Part shown: piece after piece, positions 1 through 5,805 of the stretch
Numbering within the stretch: position 1 is the stretch's first letter
How the letters are laid out: every line of letters starts with the position of its first letter
The notes under the pieces: model-generated
What the model saw: the letters and a program-made list of their open reading frames with translations, nothing else
What the model was told of the DNA's origin: nothing
Databases searched by the model: none
Source: Streptomyces speibonae
Lineage (GTDB): Bacteria; Actinomycetota; Actinomycetes; Streptomycetales; Streptomycetaceae
Reading direction: 5' to 3'
NCBI GenBank assembly: GCA_000715605.1
Contig: KL568620.1
Location: forward strand, 13,424-19,387
Length of the DNA stretch: 5,964 nucleotides
Made by a program: the position numbers and the translations under genes

Positions 1-1569
1 CCGGAGGTCTGCATCCGCTGCTACCGCGGCCCGAAGGGTGAGTGCAGCGTCTGCGGCCGGTGGCGCCACGGTGGGCAGGTCAGTCAGCGGGGCGGAGCTT
101 TCCACTGCCGTTCCTGCTGGCCGCGTCCCGTCCGTACCTGCGGGTTGTGCGGCAACGACCGGCGCACCAAGACCATCTGGCCTCTTGGACCCGTCTGCTC
201 GGGCTGCTACCAGGCCCGGCGTGCGACGCCGGCTCCCTGCTCCTCATGTGGTGACCGGCGCATCATGATCGGCCGCGCGGTCGACGGCAGCGACCTGTGT
301 GCCACGTGTTGCGGGCGCGATGACCCCGGCGCGCGCTGCGGCAGGTGTGATCAGCCTGGTGATCTCTTCGACGATGGTCAGTGTCCCCGCTGCGTCCTGG
401 GTGGGCGGGTCCGTGATCTTCTCAGCGGGGACCACGACGCCGTCCCGGACCACTTGCAGGCGATGGCTGACGCTCTGACCAGCGCAGTTAACCCCTATCC
501 GGTGCTGGGCTGGCTGCGCCGCAGCCCCTCCGCCAAGGCTCTCGCCCAGCTCGCCGGCCGGGCCGAGCCGCTCACCCACGAGCTGCTCGACGCCCTCCCG
601 CAAGGCACCACCACCCGGCACGTCCGCTCCCTCCTGGTTGTCGCCGGCGTCCTGCCCGAACGCAACGAACACCTCGCCCGTCTGGAACAATGGTTGACCA
701 GCAAACTTCCCGCGCTGCCCGGCCACCAGGCCATGGTCATCCGGCCGTTCGCCGAGTGGCACGTGGTCCGCGATGCCCGCCGCCGCGCGGCACGAGACCG
801 CTACTCCTACGGTGCCGCCTCTGGAGACATCAACGACATCCAGGCCGCCATCAGGTTCCTGACCTGGCTCGACGAGCGCGAACAGCAGTTGGGCTCCTTG
901 GGCCAGGCAGAGTTCGATCTCTGGCTCACCAGCTACCCGACCCAGCAAGGCGTGATCGGTTCTTTCATCCGCTGGGCTGCGGCGCGGCGTCTGACCAGCC
1001 CGCTCGAACTACCCAAACGGGGGCGCCCGTTCGCGATGAATTTTCAAACCGCCGACGAGTACGACCAGCAGTTGCGCCGCTGCCTCAACGACACCACGCT
1101 GCCCCGCGAGGTCCGTATCATCGGCGCTCTGGTCCGGCTCTACGCCCTGCCCGTCACAAAAATCATTGAAATTACCACGGACCGGTTCCACCAGGACGGC
1201 ACAGGGGCCTACCTCACCATTGACCGGCACCCCGTGCTGCTGCCGCCCCGACTGGGCCAGCTCATCAAGGAGCAGATCGCCCAGCCCCGCACCACCACCC
1301 GGGTGCGCAGGGCTCTGGACGAAGCCTCCCCCTACCTGCTGCCCGGCAAGTTCCCCCATCGCCCCCGCAATCCCCATGGGGTGGGCAACCTACTGAAACA
1401 GTATGACCTGCCGGTGCTCAGCGCCAGAAACACCGCCATGATCGAGGCTGTCACCACACTGCCGCCCATCGTCATCGCCGACCTTTTCGGCATCAGCCCT
1501 TCCACCGCGGAGACATGGGCGAAGTACGCCAACGACAGCTGGACCCACTACCTCGCCGCCCGAGAGTAG
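1..1569 (+). CDS. Zinc-ribbon / degenerate tyrosine-recombinase-like protein, 5' end outside window
   Basis: The frame is open from base 1 to the TAG at 1567-1569, giving 522 visible residues, so the gene starts upstream of the window. The TTG at 145 is not the start, because CxxC pairs of the same array lie before it. Visible residues 4-131 carry nine CxxC pairs spaced as tandem zinc ribbons. Residues about 265-335 (RFLTWLDE, LWLTSYP, FIRWAAARR) resemble the helical core-binding domain of tyrosine recombinases. Residues 372-510 follow the layout of the catalytic domain, but the first catalytic Arg position (ALPVTKI, 382-388) reads Pro. The HxxR box is SARN (474-477), keeping only the Arg, and the nucleophile position in STAETW reads Trp506, with Tyr509 three residues later. 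The end (IADLFGISPSTAETWAKYA) can also be read as a helix-turn-helix. It is probably a DNA-binding protein derived from a XerC/D-like recombinase. Whether it can cut DNA is doubtful, and the exact role is unknown. Confidence 0.85.
   Translation, partial: PEVCIRCYRGPKGECSVCGRWRHGGQVSQRGGAFHCRSCWPRPVRTCGLCGNDRRTKTIWPLGPVCSGCYQARRATPAPCSSCGDRRIMIGRAVDGSDLCATCCGRDDPGARCGRCDQPGDLFDDGQCPRCVLGGRVRDLLSGDHDAVPDHLQAMADALTSAVNPYPVLGWLRRSPSAKALAQLAGRAEPLTHELLDALPQGTTTRHVRSLLVVAGVLPERNEHLARLEQWLTSKLPALPGHQAMVIRPFAEWHVVRDARRRAARDRYSYGAASGDINDIQAAIRFLTWLDEREQQLGSLGQAEFDLWLTSYPTQQGVIGSFIRWAAARRLTSPLELPKRGRPFAMNFQTADEYDQQLRRCLNDTTLPREVRIIGALVRLYALPVTKIIEITTDRFHQDGTGAYLTIDRHPVLLPPRLGQLIKEQIAQPRTTTRVRRALDEASPYLLPGKFPHRPRNPHGVGNLLKQYDLPVLSARNTAMIEAVTTLPPIVIADLFGISPSTAETWAKYANDSWTHYLAARE
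10..393 (+). repeat. Tandem CxxC zinc-ribbon array in the recombinase-like protein
   Basis: Counting from the first base of the window, CxxC pairs fall at residues 4/7, 15/18, 36/39, 47/50, 66/69, 80/83, 100/103, 113/116 and 128/131. Gaps of 11-17 residues within successive couples fit four complete two-knuckle zinc ribbons (15-39, 47-69, 80-103, 113-131). The pair at 4/7 would be the second half of a ribbon cut by the window edge. The pattern is direct observation; zinc binding is inferred from the motif. Confidence 0.75.
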
Positions 1570-1647
1570 ATCCGGCGGTCCAGCCCCTGGTCTTCCTCAT
1601 ATCAGTGTGTTGAAGTTCCCCCGCAGTAGTAGAAAACGGGTTCGCAG

Positions 1648-1673
1648 CCAGGAAGGCTTCGGCGACTTCCAGG
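1648..1673 (+). terminator. UUCG-capped hairpin, possible terminator of the rightward gene
   Basis: GGAAG at 1651-1655 pairs with CTTCC at 1666-1670. Inside it a GC/GC clamp closes a TTCG loop (1656-1663), leaving a two-base GA bulge. Outer CC/GG pairs at 1648-1649 and 1672-1673 are separated from the stem by one mismatch. It starts 79 nt after the stop of the rightward gene and has no following T-tract. The stem is short and bulged and could be chance. Confidence 0.25.
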
Positions 1674-1703
1674 ACACCGATGTCCGCCGGGCGGCGCAGA
1701 TGC

Positions 1704-1740
1704 TTGATGCCCTCCCGAAAGCCGAATCGGGAGGGCATCA
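1704..1740 (-). terminator. Perfect inverted repeat, terminator of the RHS/membrane-protein operon
   Basis: TGATGCCCTCCCG at 1705-1717 is the exact reverse complement of 1728-1740. One further A-T pair gives a 14-bp stem with an 8-nt loop (1719-1726). On the minus strand the stem begins 11 nt after the TGA of the membrane-protein gene, where an intrinsic terminator is expected. There is no T-rich tail on either side, which is common for actinomycete terminators. Because the stem is symmetric it could also stop transcription from the convergent gene ending at 1569. Confidence 0.7.
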
Positions 1741-1751
1741 TCGCTGACATG

Positions 1752-2114
1752 TCACCGTGTGTTGCGGCGTTCGTGTGCTGTTAAGAGGAGGATGCTAAAC
1801 CCGGCGAACCCGGCGCCTGCGGCTGCCAACGCCAACAGGTCGTTGCTCGCGCCGGCCTGTACCACTGCCATGATCACCAGGAGCAAGCTGAACGAGGCCA
1901 GGATGGCGGTTCTGGTTCGTTCTGCAGTTGGACCGCGCCACATGCCGTCGCTCAGCTTTCTCGTCAGATGCTTCTCTGGGAGTATCGCGACTGCGGCGAT
2001 GGCCAAGGCTGCCGCGGAGAACAGCACCTGCCCCATTGCGCTGGGCACAGCGAATCCAGCACCGACGACCAGAGCCGCTGCGACAGCAGCACAGATCCTT
2101 GCAGATATCAGCAC
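1752..2114 (-). CDS. Small four-helix membrane protein, candidate immunity protein for the RHS tip
   Basis: This 120-residue protein starts at GTG (2114-2112) behind a good ribosome binding site and ends at TGA (1754-1752). Four hydrophobic segments are visible, at residues about 7-23, 27-45, 69-87 and 93-112. Positive residues cluster near the N-terminus (R6), in the 46-68 loop (KHLTRK, R60, R66, R68) and at the C-terminus (HERRNTR). This predicts both ends and the central loop in the cytoplasm, with only very short external loops. No family signature is recognised. The gene lies 30 nt after the RHS stop on the same strand, so the two are probably co-transcribed. That is the usual place for the immunity gene of a polymorphic toxin. 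About 70% of codons end in G/C, clearly below the RHS core, and codon 111 is the rare TTA. The immunity role is inferred from position and topology only. Confidence 0.8.
   Translation of the reverse strand: MLISARICAAVAAALVVGAGFAVPSAMGQVLFSAAALAIAAVAILPEKHLTRKLSDGMWRGPTAERTRTAILASFSLLLVIMAVVQAGASNDLLALAAAGAGFAGFSILLLTAHERRNTR
1782..1784 (-). promoter_or_regulatory. TTA leucine codon (possible bldA control point)
   Basis: Leu111 of the membrane protein is encoded by TTA in the run CTC CTC TTA. In Streptomyces this codon is read only by the bldA tRNA and is rare in the genome, which often makes a gene dependent on development. No in-frame TTA was found by eye in the RHS gene or in the visible part of the recombinase-like gene. 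The control itself is inference and applies only if the host is a Streptomyces-type organism. Confidence 0.6.
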
Positions 2115-2120
2115 CTGTAT

Positions 2121-2129
2121 TCCTCTTTC
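2121..2129 (-). promoter_or_regulatory. Ribosome binding site of the membrane-protein gene
   Basis: The minus strand reads GAAAGAGGA followed by six bases and then the GTG at 2114. The purine-rich AGAGGA core and spacing support this start. They also suggest that the gene has its own translation signal rather than depending on coupling to the RHS stop 30 nt upstream. Confidence 0.7.
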
Positions 2130-2144
2130 ACGCGTTATGACCGG

Positions 2145-5100
2145 CTAGCAGGTCTTGGCGCCGCCGTACCATCCTGCAAGCGACGTCGTTCCCGCTGCGC
2201 CCAGGGCGGTCGCGCCGACGCCCCATCCGACGGGGCCGGACAAAGCGACTGCACCGAGTCCGAACCCTGCGGCCATGATGGTGAAGCCACCGGCAAAGCA
2301 GGCATCGTTGTCGGTGTTGATGGATGAGGTCACCTTGCCATACAGGAGTTGAGTGCCCAGCCAGGTGTCGCTCGCCACCTGCTTGACCTTGCCCCACCCC
2401 GGGATGCCGAACAGCCCAGTCGGGTCGATGATGTTGGTGGGGTCACCGGACGCGTACAGGTACGGGTTGGCTTCGATGCCGGCGGGGTCGGGCTGAGTGA
2501 ACCTGCCGACCTGCGGGTCGTAGTAGCGGGCCTCGAAGTGGTAGAGACCCGTTGGGTCCTGGTAGCCGCCGGTGAAGCGGAACGGCTGGGGGACCTGTTC
2601 GGTGGCATCAGTGATGCCGTTCGGGCTGTAGTAGTACCAATTGACCTTCTTGCCGCTCTCGTTGACGACGGCTTCGACCGAGCCGAGCGCGTCGGCGAGG
2701 TAGTAGTACGTCTTGCCGTCGGTGCGGAAAGAATTGAGCGTGCCGCCGGGTTCACGCGTGAAGTTGGTGTCGACTCCGCCCTTGGTCTGAGCGGAGAGGC
2801 CGACTGGTCCGTTGTGGAAGAGGGTGGCGCCGAACTGGGTGCGTTCCGACTGGTCGGTGGAGGCGTAGCGGGCGCCGTACTCGCTGCCTCCGCTGGTGAG
2901 GGAGGTCATCTGCGAGAAGTCGTTCCACCGGCTGGTGCGGGCAGCGTCTGGCAGGGGTCGGGATGCGGTTTCGTTGCCGGCCTTGTCATAGGCCCAGCCG
3001 GTAGTGTCGCCGTTGACGCCGGTGATCTGTGAGGCGTCATCGTAGGAGTAGGTGGTGCCTCCCGGACACGTGGCGGCGGCTGCGGCTTTGCGCAGGGCGG
3101 GAAGGTTGCCGTTCTGGGAGGTGAGGTTGCCAGCCTTGTCGTAGCAGTACAGCCAGCTGTTGTTGGTGGCGCCGGTGGAGGTGTTGGTCTCCTGTGCGTG
3201 GCGCAGGCGTCCGGCGGAGTCGTAGGTGTAGCTCCGCTTCAGGTCGTCGACGTGGTCGGTACGGGTGCGGACCTGTGCGCCGTCCTTGGTGACGCCGCCG
3301 CTGGTATAGGCGTAGGAGTAGGCGATGTCGATCAGGGTGCCCTCGAGTTCGGAGGTCGCCGTGATCCGGGTGGCGCGGTTCGACTTGTCCCGTGTGACGG
3401 TTTCGACGGTCCCGCCGGGGAGGGTGGTTTTGGTGCGGGCGTCGTTCGCGTTGTATTCGTATGTCGTCTTCTTGCCGTCCGGGGCGGTGAGCGAGGTGAG
3501 GCGGTTGGCCTCGTCGTAGTCGTAGCTCACGGTGCCGGCCGGGTCGGTGTAGGACTCGACGTTGCCCTCGGCCGTGTACGTCAGCACGGTCTGGGAGCCG
3601 TCCTGCAGGGTCCGTACGGTCTCCCTCGACAGCGGGTCGAAGGCGTACTTGGTGATGCCGGTGGCATCGGAGCGCTGCTTGAGGTTGCCGTCGCCGTCCC
3701 ACGTGTATTCGGCCCAGCCGGCGGGGCCGTTGGCCTTGGTGATGCGGTCACGGTTGTCGTAGGTGAAGGTGACGGTGGTTCCGCGTCCGTCGGTGGTGGT
3801 CTTCACCCGGCCGGCGTCGTCGTAGGTGTAGGTGGTGGCTCCCTGCGGGCTGGGGGGAGTGACCTTGGTCAGGTTGCCCTTGGTGTCGTAGGAGAACTTG
3901 GTGATCTTACCGCGGGCGTCTTCGACCGTGCAGCGCTGTCCCTCGAAGCCGCCGCAGGTGGCGTCGGCGGGGTTGTACGTGAAGGTGCGGGTGCCGCCAT
4001 CGGTGCCGGCGACCGTTTCCTTCGTGGTGTTACCCGCCACGTCGTAGCTGTAGCTGACCTCGACACCGTCCGCGCTGGTCAGCTTCCCCGGCACATCCGT
4101 GCCCGCGATGGTCTGGTACCCGGTGAGCGAGGCGGTGGCCCCGGTGGGGAGCTTGAGGGAGGAGAGGTTGGAGCGGCCGTCCCAGCCGTAGGCGGTGACG
4201 TTTCCCGGGTCACCTCCCACCCCCATGGCGTCGACCGCAGTCTCCAGGTTCAGGTTCGCGTCGTAGGTGCGCTCCCGCGTCTTACCCAGGGCGTCGGTGA
4301 CCTTGGTGATCTCCCCATCGGCCTGGTGCTCATACTTGGTGGTGTGCCCTGCGGGGTCGGTGACCGCCGTGGTGCCCGCCTGCCCCTCGCCGGTCGTGTA
4401 GGCGTAGGTGTAGGTGGGGCCGGATTCGCCGGAGCCGTCGAACGTCGTGGCCCGCTTCATCGACGTCACGCGGTTGTCCGCGTCGTAGGTGAAGACCGTT
4501 ACCCGCCCCTCGGGAGTTGTGATCTTCGTCAGGCGGCCATCGGAGTCGTAGCCGAACGCGGTGGCCTTGCCCTCGGTGTCGGTGATCTTGGCGAGGCCGC
4601 CGGAGGCGTTGAGGTCGTAGACGACGGTGCGGCCGGTGTTGTCCTTCGCCTGCCACTGCGACGCGTCCGTCTTGACCAGGTCGACGAATCGGCCCGAGCG
4701 GGAATCGGTGAGCTTGAAGCCCTTGTGCTCGTCTCCCTCGTCGTGCTGGTCGACCAGCACGTGGCCGCCGTTGCGGTCGGTGATCTTCACCAGGGTGCCG
4801 TACTGGCTGTAGGTGTCCTTCACGCCGGAGCCACGGTCCGTGACCGTGTACTCGCCGCCTGACGTCTTCTTCAGGTCCAGCCGGTAGCCCTTGGGCGTCA
4901 CATAAGTGCCGTCGGCCTTCTCTGCGAAGGTGACGGACCCGCCGGTCGCGTCGTATAGCACCACCTTGCCCTCATCGTCGAGGACCTGCAGATACCGCTC
5001 GTAGCTGGTCCACCAGCGCTGCGACACCTTGCCCCACGGCGCGTCGAGCGAGTTGTAGGTGTGGGTGAGCTGGAGCTGCCGGCCGACACCGGGAAGCTGG

Positions 5101-5555
5101 AGCGCGGTGTCCGCGAGCATCAGATTGCCGGTGGAGTAGTTGATCCGCGCCACGAGAGAGTCGGTCACGCGGACGTCGGAGATCTGGTGCCATGGCACCG
5201 CTCCCTGCCCCGTGGGTACGTAGGCGGCAAGAGCGTCCGCCTGGACAGCCCTGCGCTGAGCGCCACCCGTCGCCTCAGTCCGGGCCTCCTGGGCAGCCCG
5301 CCAACGCGCGAGCTGCTCCGAGACCTTCTCACTCTGAGGGGCAGGCGCCTTGGTCTTACCGACCTTCACGGCAGGCATTTTCGCCTTCTTGACGCTCCCG
5401 CCCCACACGGTGTCCGACTTGTTCGGAGTGGGATCGGCGGCAAAGGCCGGTACAGCACCGGCAGTGAGGGCCACGGTGATCACCGCGGCCAAGGACGCGC
5501 GTCTTGCCTGGGTGCGGTCGCGTCTGCGGGACTTGCTGATGGCTCGTAACGACAC
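2145..5555 (-). CDS. Secreted RHS/YD-repeat polymorphic-toxin-like protein
   Basis: This 1136-residue protein starts at GTG 5555-5553. The start is chosen because GAAAGGGA lies 5 nt upstream and the protein then opens with a compact signal peptide. Residues 1-39 are an Arg-rich n-region, a hydrophobic core and AFA|AD. Residues 41-130 are a Lys/Ala-rich linker. Residues about 131-210 match a DUF6531-type domain (STGNLMLADTALQLPG, LTHTYNS). About 17 YD repeats span 335-866 (SYDVAGN, TYDDAGRV, CYDKAGNL). ADALGSV at 954-960 precedes the RHS-associated core at 992-1048 (QDPTGLYHFEARYYDP, RFTQPDP, IIDPTGL). Residues 1049-1136 are a variable hydrophobic tip. In characterised RHS proteins the repeats form a beta cocoon that encloses the C-terminal toxin. 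No LPXTG or lipobox is visible, so export is probably by Sec or Tat, with the protein free or wall-associated. The fold assignment is firm; the toxin activity is inferred. Confidence 0.93.
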   Translation of the reverse strand: MSLRAISKSRRRDRTQARRASLAAVITVALTAGAVPAFAADPTPNKSDTVWGGSVKKAKMPAVKVGKTKAPAPQSEKVSEQLARWRAAQEARTEATGGAQRRAVQADALAAYVPTGQGAVPWHQISDVRVTDSLVARINYSTGNLMLADTALQLPGVGRQLQLTHTYNSLDAPWGKVSQRWWTSYERYLQVLDDEGKVVLYDATGGSVTFAEKADGTYVTPKGYRLDLKKTSGGEYTVTDRGSGVKDTYSQYGTLVKITDRNGGHVLVDQHDEGDEHKGFKLTDSRSGRFVDLVKTDASQWQAKDNTGRTVVYDLNASGGLAKITDTEGKATAFGYDSDGRLTKITTPEGRVTVFTYDADNRVTSMKRATTFDGSGESGPTYTYAYTTGEGQAGTTAVTDPAGHTTKYEHQADGEITKVTDALGKTRERTYDANLNLETAVDAMGVGGDPGNVTAYGWDGRSNLSSLKLPTGATASLTGYQTIAGTDVPGKLTSADGVEVSYSYDVAGNTTKETVAGTDGGTRTFTYNPADATCGGFEGQRCTVEDARGKITKFSYDTKGNLTKVTPPSPQGATTYTYDDAGRVKTTTDGRGTTVTFTYDNRDRITKANGPAGWAEYTWDGDGNLKQRSDATGITKYAFDPLSRETVRTLQDGSQTVLTYTAEGNVESYTDPAGTVSYDYDEANRLTSLTAPDGKKTTYEYNANDARTKTTLPGGTVETVTRDKSNRATRITATSELEGTLIDIAYSYAYTSGGVTKDGAQVRTRTDHVDDLKRSYTYDSAGRLRHAQETNTSTGATNNSWLYCYDKAGNLTSQNGNLPALRKAAAAATCPGGTTYSYDDASQITGVNGDTTGWAYDKAGNETASRPLPDAARTSRWNDFSQMTSLTSGGSEYGARYASTDQSERTQFGATLFHNGPVGLSAQTKGGVDTNFTREPGGTLNSFRTDGKTYYYLADALGSVEAVVNESGKKVNWYYYSPNGITDATEQVPQPFRFTGGYQDPTGLYHFEARYYDPQVGRFTQPDPAGIEANPYLYASGDPTNIIDPTGLFGIPGWGKVKQVASDTWLGTQLLYGKVTSSINTDNDACFAGGFTIMAAGFGLGAVALSGPVGWGVGATALGAAGTTSLAGWYGGAKTC
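2148..2411 (-). other. Variable C-terminal tip of the RHS protein, Gly-rich hydrophobic candidate toxin
   Basis: The 88 residues after DPTGL (1049-1136) are the part that differs between RHS proteins and normally carries the effector. The first 37 are soluble-looking (IPGWGKVKQVASDTWLG). From Cys1086 the tip becomes hydrophobic and Gly/Ala-rich to the final residue, Cys1136. GxxxG motifs occur at GFGLG (1097-1101), GWGVG (1110-1114) and GWYGG (1128-1132). No nuclease, deaminase or ADP-ribosyltransferase motif is seen, and 88 residues is short for such enzymes. A membrane-inserting or bacteriocin-like activity fits best. A non-toxic tail is the alternative. Confidence 0.55.
2412..2582 (-). other. 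RHS repeat-associated core domain with paired DPxG motifs
   Basis: Residues 992-1048 match the RHS core consensus closely: FTGGYQDPTGLYHFEARYYDP, then GRFTQPDP and NPYLYASGDP, ending IIDPTGL. DPAG (1023-1026) and DPTG (1044-1047) are separated by 17 residues. In characterised RHS effectors a comparable DPxG pair forms an aspartyl self-cleavage site that frees the tip. Cleavage here would fall near residue 1048. The motif is seen; autoproteolysis is inferred from the family. Confidence 0.85.
2958..4553 (-). repeat. YD-repeat coding array
   Basis: Residues 335-866 contain about 17 degenerate copies of the pattern xYDxxGRLTxxTxPxG. Examples are GYDSDGRLTKIT (335), TYDADNRVTSM (356), FSYDTKGNLTKV (554), TYDDAGRVKTTT (577), TFTYDNRDRITK (596), YDYDEANRLTSL (678), YTYDSAGRLRHA (776) and YCYDKAGNLTS (803). 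At the DNA level this gives recurrent TCGTAGGTGTAGG-like segments on the plus strand. Such repeats make up the strands of the RHS beta cocoon. Confidence 0.9.
5439..5555 (-). other. Signal peptide of the RHS protein
   Basis: Residues 1-39 have a strongly basic n-region (KSRRRDRTQARR), a hydrophobic core (SLAAVITVALTAGAV) and an AxA site, PAFA|ADP. The paired arginines (ARRASLA) are a poor match to the Tat consensus, so Sec export is more likely but Tat is not excluded. Confidence 0.85.
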
Positions 5556-5560
5556 AGTAA

Positions 5561-5568
5561 TCCCTTTC
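5561..5568 (-). promoter_or_regulatory. Ribosome binding site deciding the RHS start
   Basis: The minus strand reads GAAAGGGA, then TTACT, then GTG. The 5-nt spacing and purine run support initiation at 5555. An in-frame ATG at 5711 also has a weak GAGG 8 nt upstream, but would put 52 extra residues of non-signal-like sequence before the export signal. Confidence 0.65.
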
Positions 5569-5600
5569 GCTGACAGGCGATGGGGCAGCAGGCGGGTACA

Positions 5601-5632
5601 GCTGGCGAATGCCAGCACGGGGATGTCCCGTG
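5601..5632 (-). promoter_or_regulatory. Two adjacent hairpins in the RHS leader
   Basis: GCTGGC (5601-5606) pairs with GCCAGC (5611-5616) around a GAAT loop. CACGGG (5616-5621) pairs with CCCGTG (5627-5632) around a 5-nt loop. They sit about 45-80 nt upstream of the GTG start and share one base, so both cannot be fully formed at once on one strand. They could be leader RNA structure or an operator. No known riboswitch or attenuator is recognised. Confidence 0.35.
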
Positions 5633-5774
5633 TGCCAGATGCCGCGGCTTCCTCCCCCTGTTGAAGACCGCTCGCGCCGACGCGCACCCAGCCAAGGCAA
5701 GCGCTGGACATTGGAGACGCCTCAGTCGACCAATGCGCATATGCCTCTGACCTGGAGCCTGCGGAGCGGCAGTC

Positions 5775-5805
5775 ACCATAGGCAGACCCACCGAACTCCG
5801 GACAA
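5775..5805 (-). promoter_or_regulatory. Weak promoter candidate for the RHS operon
   Basis: The minus strand has TTGTCC (5805-5800) and TATGGT (5780-5775). Each matches four of six consensus bases and the second fits the actinomycete TANNNT form. The 19-nt spacer is longer than ideal, and the site would give a leader of about 215 nt. It is the best vegetative-type match found by eye, but not a strong one. Confidence 0.2.

Larger units (their letters stand above)
1636..1750 (-). pseudogene. Possible short gene remnant downstream of the membrane-protein gene
   Basis: An ATG at 1750-1748 lies one base after the stop of the membrane-protein gene (TGA-C-ATG). It opens a frame whose first 38 codons have about 79% G/C at the third position, ending near AEAFLAANP. 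After about 1636 the codons abruptly become A/T-ending (TTT TCT ACT ACT), and the frame then runs antisense into the recombinase-like gene. That break is what a truncated gene would look like. The peptide (GIKHLRRPADIG, LEVAEAFLA) is not one I recognise; a lost recombinase N-terminus is only a guess. No clear ribosome binding site is present and a perfect hairpin covers codons 4-16, so this may simply be non-coding terminator sequence. Confidence 0.22.

Noticed and set aside
145..147. TTG as the start of the recombinase-like gene
   Set aside because: The frame is open to base 1 and contains four further CxxC pairs of the same array before this codon, so the true start is upstream of the window.
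244..948. 234-residue minus-strand frame opposite the recombinase-like gene
   Set aside because: It is an antisense shadow of the zinc-ribbon and linker region, with a Gly/Val/Ala-rich translation and no motifs.
1759..2148. 129-residue plus-strand frame opposite the membrane-protein gene
   Set aside because: It has no ribosome binding site and an Ala/Thr/Arg composition without domains. The opposite strand has a good ribosome binding site, a clear membrane topology and operon context.
2958..4553. Recurrent TCGTAGGTGTAGG-like segments as a CRISPR array or regulatory repeat
   Set aside because: The copies are degenerate, in frame and irregularly spaced. They are explained by the codons of the YD repeat.
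3198..4862. 554-residue open frame on the plus strand
   Set aside because: It lies antisense within the RHS gene. Its Val/Gly-rich, low-complexity translation is the usual mirror of a GC-rich YD-repeat coding sequence, and it has no domain of its own.
5556..5711. ATG at 5711 as the main RHS start
   Set aside because: It would place a 52-residue mixed sequence before a well-formed signal peptide. The GTG at 5555 has a better ribosome binding site and the expected signal-peptide length.
5737..5744. GCATATGC palindrome as an operator
   Set aside because: Eight bases of symmetry with no second copy and no matching known operator is not enough evidence.
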